A stretch of DNA of 9,508 nt, taken from an uncultured Alphaproteobacteria bacterium. Its GTDB lineage: Bacteria; Pseudomonadota; Alphaproteobacteria; RF32; CAG-239. The position numbers were made by a program, and so were the translations under genes. The stretch spans positions 1 to 9,508 of the forward strand of contig CAKQMD010000044.1 of assembly GCA_934254925.1 (NCBI GenBank). The letters are read 5' to 3'. Of this stretch, positions 7,585 to 9,508 are shown piece after piece. How positions within the stretch are numbered: the first letter of the stretch is position 1; each line of letters begins with the position of its first letter. The notes beneath the pieces were generated by a model. The model saw only the letters and a list, made by a program, of their open reading frames with translations. It was not told the origin of the DNA and made no database searches.

Positions 7585-7620
7585 ATGCACAACAGAACAT
7601 CTAAACGGAAAAAAACATGA
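7585..7620 (+). CDS. Possible 11-codon leader ORF overlapping the antiporter start
   Basis: ATG at 7585 opens an 11-residue frame, MHNRTSKRKKT, whose TGA (7618-7620) overlaps the antiporter ATG as ATGA. AGGCGG (7575-7580) lies 4 bases upstream, a better ribosome site than anything directly before the antiporter ATG, although the spacing is short. If translated it could couple initiation of the antiporter. An ORF this short may be chance, and the candidate promoter above would start transcription almost at the AGGCGG. Confidence 0.2.
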   Translation: MHNRTSKRKKT

Positions 7621-9380
7621 GCGAATTACCAGGCCTGATAAGAGACTTGGCGCTGATCAGCATTTACGGCGGACTGACAACCCTGTTGTTTAAATGGCTG
7701 AAACAGCCTGTCGTTTTAGGATATATCTTGGCCGGCATTCTGGCCGGACCGTCGATTGACATCATGCCGACGATCGTGGACAAGGAAAATATCACGATCT
7801 GGGCAGATATCGGCGTCATCTTTTTGCTTTTCAGTTTGGGTCTGGAATTTAGTTTCAAAAAAATCGTCAACGTCGGCAAAGCGGCAATGATAACCGCAAA
7901 CGCCAATATTTTGTTCATGTTGTTTTTGGGCTATCAGACCGGTTTGCTGCTCGGATGGTCTACTACTGACAGCCTGTTTCTCGGTGGTATGATTTCCATG
8001 TCTTCCACCACGATCATCATCAAAGCTTTTGAAGAGCTTAATTTGAAGAAACAGGCTTTTACCGATTTGGTTTTCGGCATTTTGGTGGTAGAAGACGTGG
8101 TGGGGATTTTATTACTCGTCTTATTGCCGACCATTGCCGTGGGAAAAAACGTGGACGGCTGGGAGCTGATTTTCAGTACATTAAAGCTCGGTTTCTTTTT
8201 GGTTTTGTGGTTTATTACCGGCATTTATTTGATTCCGACTTTTCTCAAAAAAATCTTCAAATTGCTCAATGACGAATTGTTGCTGCTGGTAGCCACAGCT
8301 TTGTGTTTGGGCATGGTACTGCTGGCGACGCAGTTTGGCTTTTCCTCGGCGCTCGGTGCGTTTATCATGGGCTCCATTTTGGCCGAAACCGACGGCGTGG
8401 AAAGAATCGAGAAGGTTTTCAAGCCGGTGAAAGATTTTTTTGGCGCGGTTTTCTTTGTTTCCGTCGGTTTGATGGTCGATCCTTCCATGTTTGTCGACTA
8501 TGCCGGTCCAATCGTCGTTATTACGATTTTGGTCATTGTCGGCAAGGTAATCTTTTCCACTTTCGGCCTGCTTTTATCGGGTAAACCGCTTGAAACTGCC
8601 GTTTTATGCGGCTTTTCTCTGGCACAGGTGGGCGAATTTGCCTTCATCATCGCTTCGGTGGGCATGAACGTCGGGGTCGTCGGACCGCAGGTTTATCCGA
8701 TTATCGTCGCGGTTTCGGTTTTGACGACCTTTACCACGCCGATGATGATCAAGTCCGCCAAACCTTTTTATGACTGGACTTATCGGCACCTGCCGCAAAA
8801 ATACAAATCCTTTATTGCCCGTCATACCACCGACAAACCGACGACCAATGCCGAAGAAAGCCTGTGGAAAGAGCTGTTTAAAAATTATCTGATCAAGCTT
8901 TCCGTCACTTCGGTGATTTTGATCGCCATTTTGAACATTAACTTTATCCTCATTCAGGGATATCTGCAGAAGTTCCTCTCTGAGAAACATGCGGCTTTGA
9001 TCACGACTTTGCTGACGTTGGCCATGATGGCGCCGTTTTTGAAAAATTTGTTGTCACCCCGAGAGAAAGTGAAAAAAATCTATGGAACGCTGTGGCAAAA
9101 AAGTCTAAAAAACCGTTTTCCCCTGGTATTTATGACTTTGTTTCGCGTGGTAATCATTGCCATGTATATTATGGTTGTGCTTAACCATTTTCTGACCAAA
9201 AACATTTACATCACCTATTTGATCATGTTCAGCTTGATTTTTGTCCTTTACAAATCGCGCTGGCTGATGAATCAGTATCATAAGATCGAATGCCAGTTTT
9301 TGAACAACCTCTATCGCGGCGAGCAAAACGATTGTCCTGCGGAGGCATCCGACAATCAAAGCAAAAGCGACAAAGCCTGA
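7617..9380 (+). CDS. CPA2-family (KefB-type) cation:proton antiporter
   Basis: Inner-membrane monovalent cation (K+ or Na+)/H+ antiporter with an intact Na+/H+ exchanger domain over residues 8 to about 385. Motifs in order: YILAGILAGP (36-45), LFSLGLEF (71-78), SSTTIII (129-135), VVEDVVGI (157-164, with D160 the likely ion-binding aspartate), FFVSVGLMVDP (279-289) and AQVGEFAFII (336-345). Residues 386-420 form a hydrophilic link. Residues 421 to about 545 hold roughly four further hydrophobic segments, then a polar tail (MNQYHKIECQFLNNL and an acidic/Ser end). At 587 residues it lacks the NAD-binding RCK/TrkA-N domain of KefB/KefC. The frame has TAA at 7602, so ATG 7617 is the first available start, with only a weak CGGAA before it. 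It follows the glgP terminator and ends in its own terminator, so it is likely monocistronic. The transported ion cannot be decided. Confidence 0.9.
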   Translation: MSELPGLIRDLALISIYGGLTTLLFKWLKQPVVLGYILAGILAGPSIDIMPTIVDKENITIWADIGVIFLLFSLGLEFSFKKIVNVGKAAMITANANILFMLFLGYQTGLLLGWSTTDSLFLGGMISMSSTTIIIKAFEELNLKKQAFTDLVFGILVVEDVVGILLLVLLPTIAVGKNVDGWELIFSTLKLGFFLVLWFITGIYLIPTFLKKIFKLLNDELLLLVATALCLGMVLLATQFGFSSALGAFIMGSILAETDGVERIEKVFKPVKDFFGAVFFVSVGLMVDPSMFVDYAGPIVVITILVIVGKVIFSTFGLLLSGKPLETAVLCGFSLAQVGEFAFIIASVGMNVGVVGPQVYPIIVAVSVLTTFTTPMMIKSAKPFYDWTYRHLPQKYKSFIARHTTDKPTTNAEESLWKELFKNYLIKLSVTSVILIAILNINFILIQGYLQKFLSEKHAALITTLLTLAMMAPFLKNLLSPREKVKKIYGTLWQKSLKNRFPLVFMTLFRVVIIAMYIMVVLNHFLTKNIYITYLIMFSLIFVLYKSRWLMNQYHKIECQFLNNLYRGEQNDCPAEASDNQSKSDKA

Positions 9381-9396
9381 GGGGCAGTCGCTTTTT
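9363..9396 (+). terminator. Intrinsic terminator overlapping the antiporter stop
   Basis: AAAAGCGAC (9363-9371) pairs with GTCGCTTTT (9387-9395), with an inner GCC/GGC pairing (9375-9377 with 9383-9385). TTTTT (9392-9396) forms the U-tract. The left arm encodes part of the last five residues and the TGA lies in the loop region. A-tract and T-tract flank the GC core symmetrically, so it could also work for minus-strand transcription. Confidence 0.75.
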
Positions 9397-9508
9397 CTTT
9401 TGGAAATTTTTCATTAAGTCTTCTTCATAACAAGTAGACAAAATTTAAAATAAACAACTTTTAAGAGCTAAAAAAAATTGCGGGCGTCAGCCTCTGATGT
9501 CATACTGA
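9397..9508. other. A+T-rich tail of window with no gene recognised
   Basis: I see no supported gene here. Eight A (9470-9477) followed by TTGCGGGCGTCAGC read on the minus strand as a G+C block running into T8, which could be the distal half of a terminator for a leftward gene beyond the right edge. GCGTCAG-CCT-CTGATGT (9484-9500) can form a short hairpin with two G-U pairs. The final GATGTCATACTGA resembles the beginning of dispersed intergenic repeats seen in some bacteria, but the window stops before this can be judged. Confidence 0.25.

Noticed and set aside
9229..9441. 70-codon minus-strand ORF at the right end
   Set aside because: It overlaps the antiporter 3' end and its terminator, with low-complexity content and no recognisable family.
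1..9508. CRISPR arrays, tRNA/rRNA genes, insertion sequences or phage genes
   Set aside because: I found no direct repeat-spacer pattern, no tRNA-like cloverleaf and no transposase or integrase motifs on either strand.

Overview
The window looks like chromosomal DNA from an alphaproteobacterium of moderate G+C. Three things point there: a TolC-family exporter followed on the same strand by a PopZ (DUF2497) polar organizer, a neighbourhood typical of Alphaproteobacteria; a flagellin whose N-terminal 'SLNNRASDLSALLD' and C-terminal 'LASQASQSIL-LF' ends match the alphaproteobacterial flagellin type; and good Shine-Dalgarno sites with sigma70-like promoters. I cannot name the genus. An uncultured, possibly host-associated lineage is only a guess.

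Layout, left to right. Positions 1-2178 (+) hold the 3' part of a very large flagellin, with its first residues beyond the left edge. Its conserved helices are split by about 490 residues that look like a right-handed beta-helix. Convergent to it, on the minus strand, is a probable two-gene operon, tolC (4798-3443) then popZ (3410-2259), with a candidate terminator at the popZ stop. A 221-base divergent intergenic region (4799-5019) carries a recognisable promoter for each direction. Rightward from it runs glgP (5020-7482, GTG start), a complete glycogen phosphorylase closed by a strong intrinsic terminator. Next is a CPA2/KefB-type cation:proton antiporter (7617-9380), preceded by a possible 11-codon leader ORF that overlaps its start codon. 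The antiporter ends in a hairpin terminator that overlaps its own stop codon. The last 128 bases hold no gene that I can support.

The genes do not form one pathway. TolC is the outer-membrane duct for drug efflux or type I secretion. PopZ organizes the cell pole. GlgP releases glucose-1-phosphate from storage glucan. The antiporter exchanges K+ or Na+ for H+. The flagellin builds the filament.

The most unusual object is the flagellin. The beta-helix is not in the usual central variable region. It appears to sit in the turn between the two N-terminal D1 helices, and its DNA is far more A+T-rich than the flanking flagellin segments (about 29% against about 47-53% G+C by hand count). Second in interest are a tandem duplication of the C-terminal module of PopZ and the membrane-bound C-terminal extension of the antiporter.
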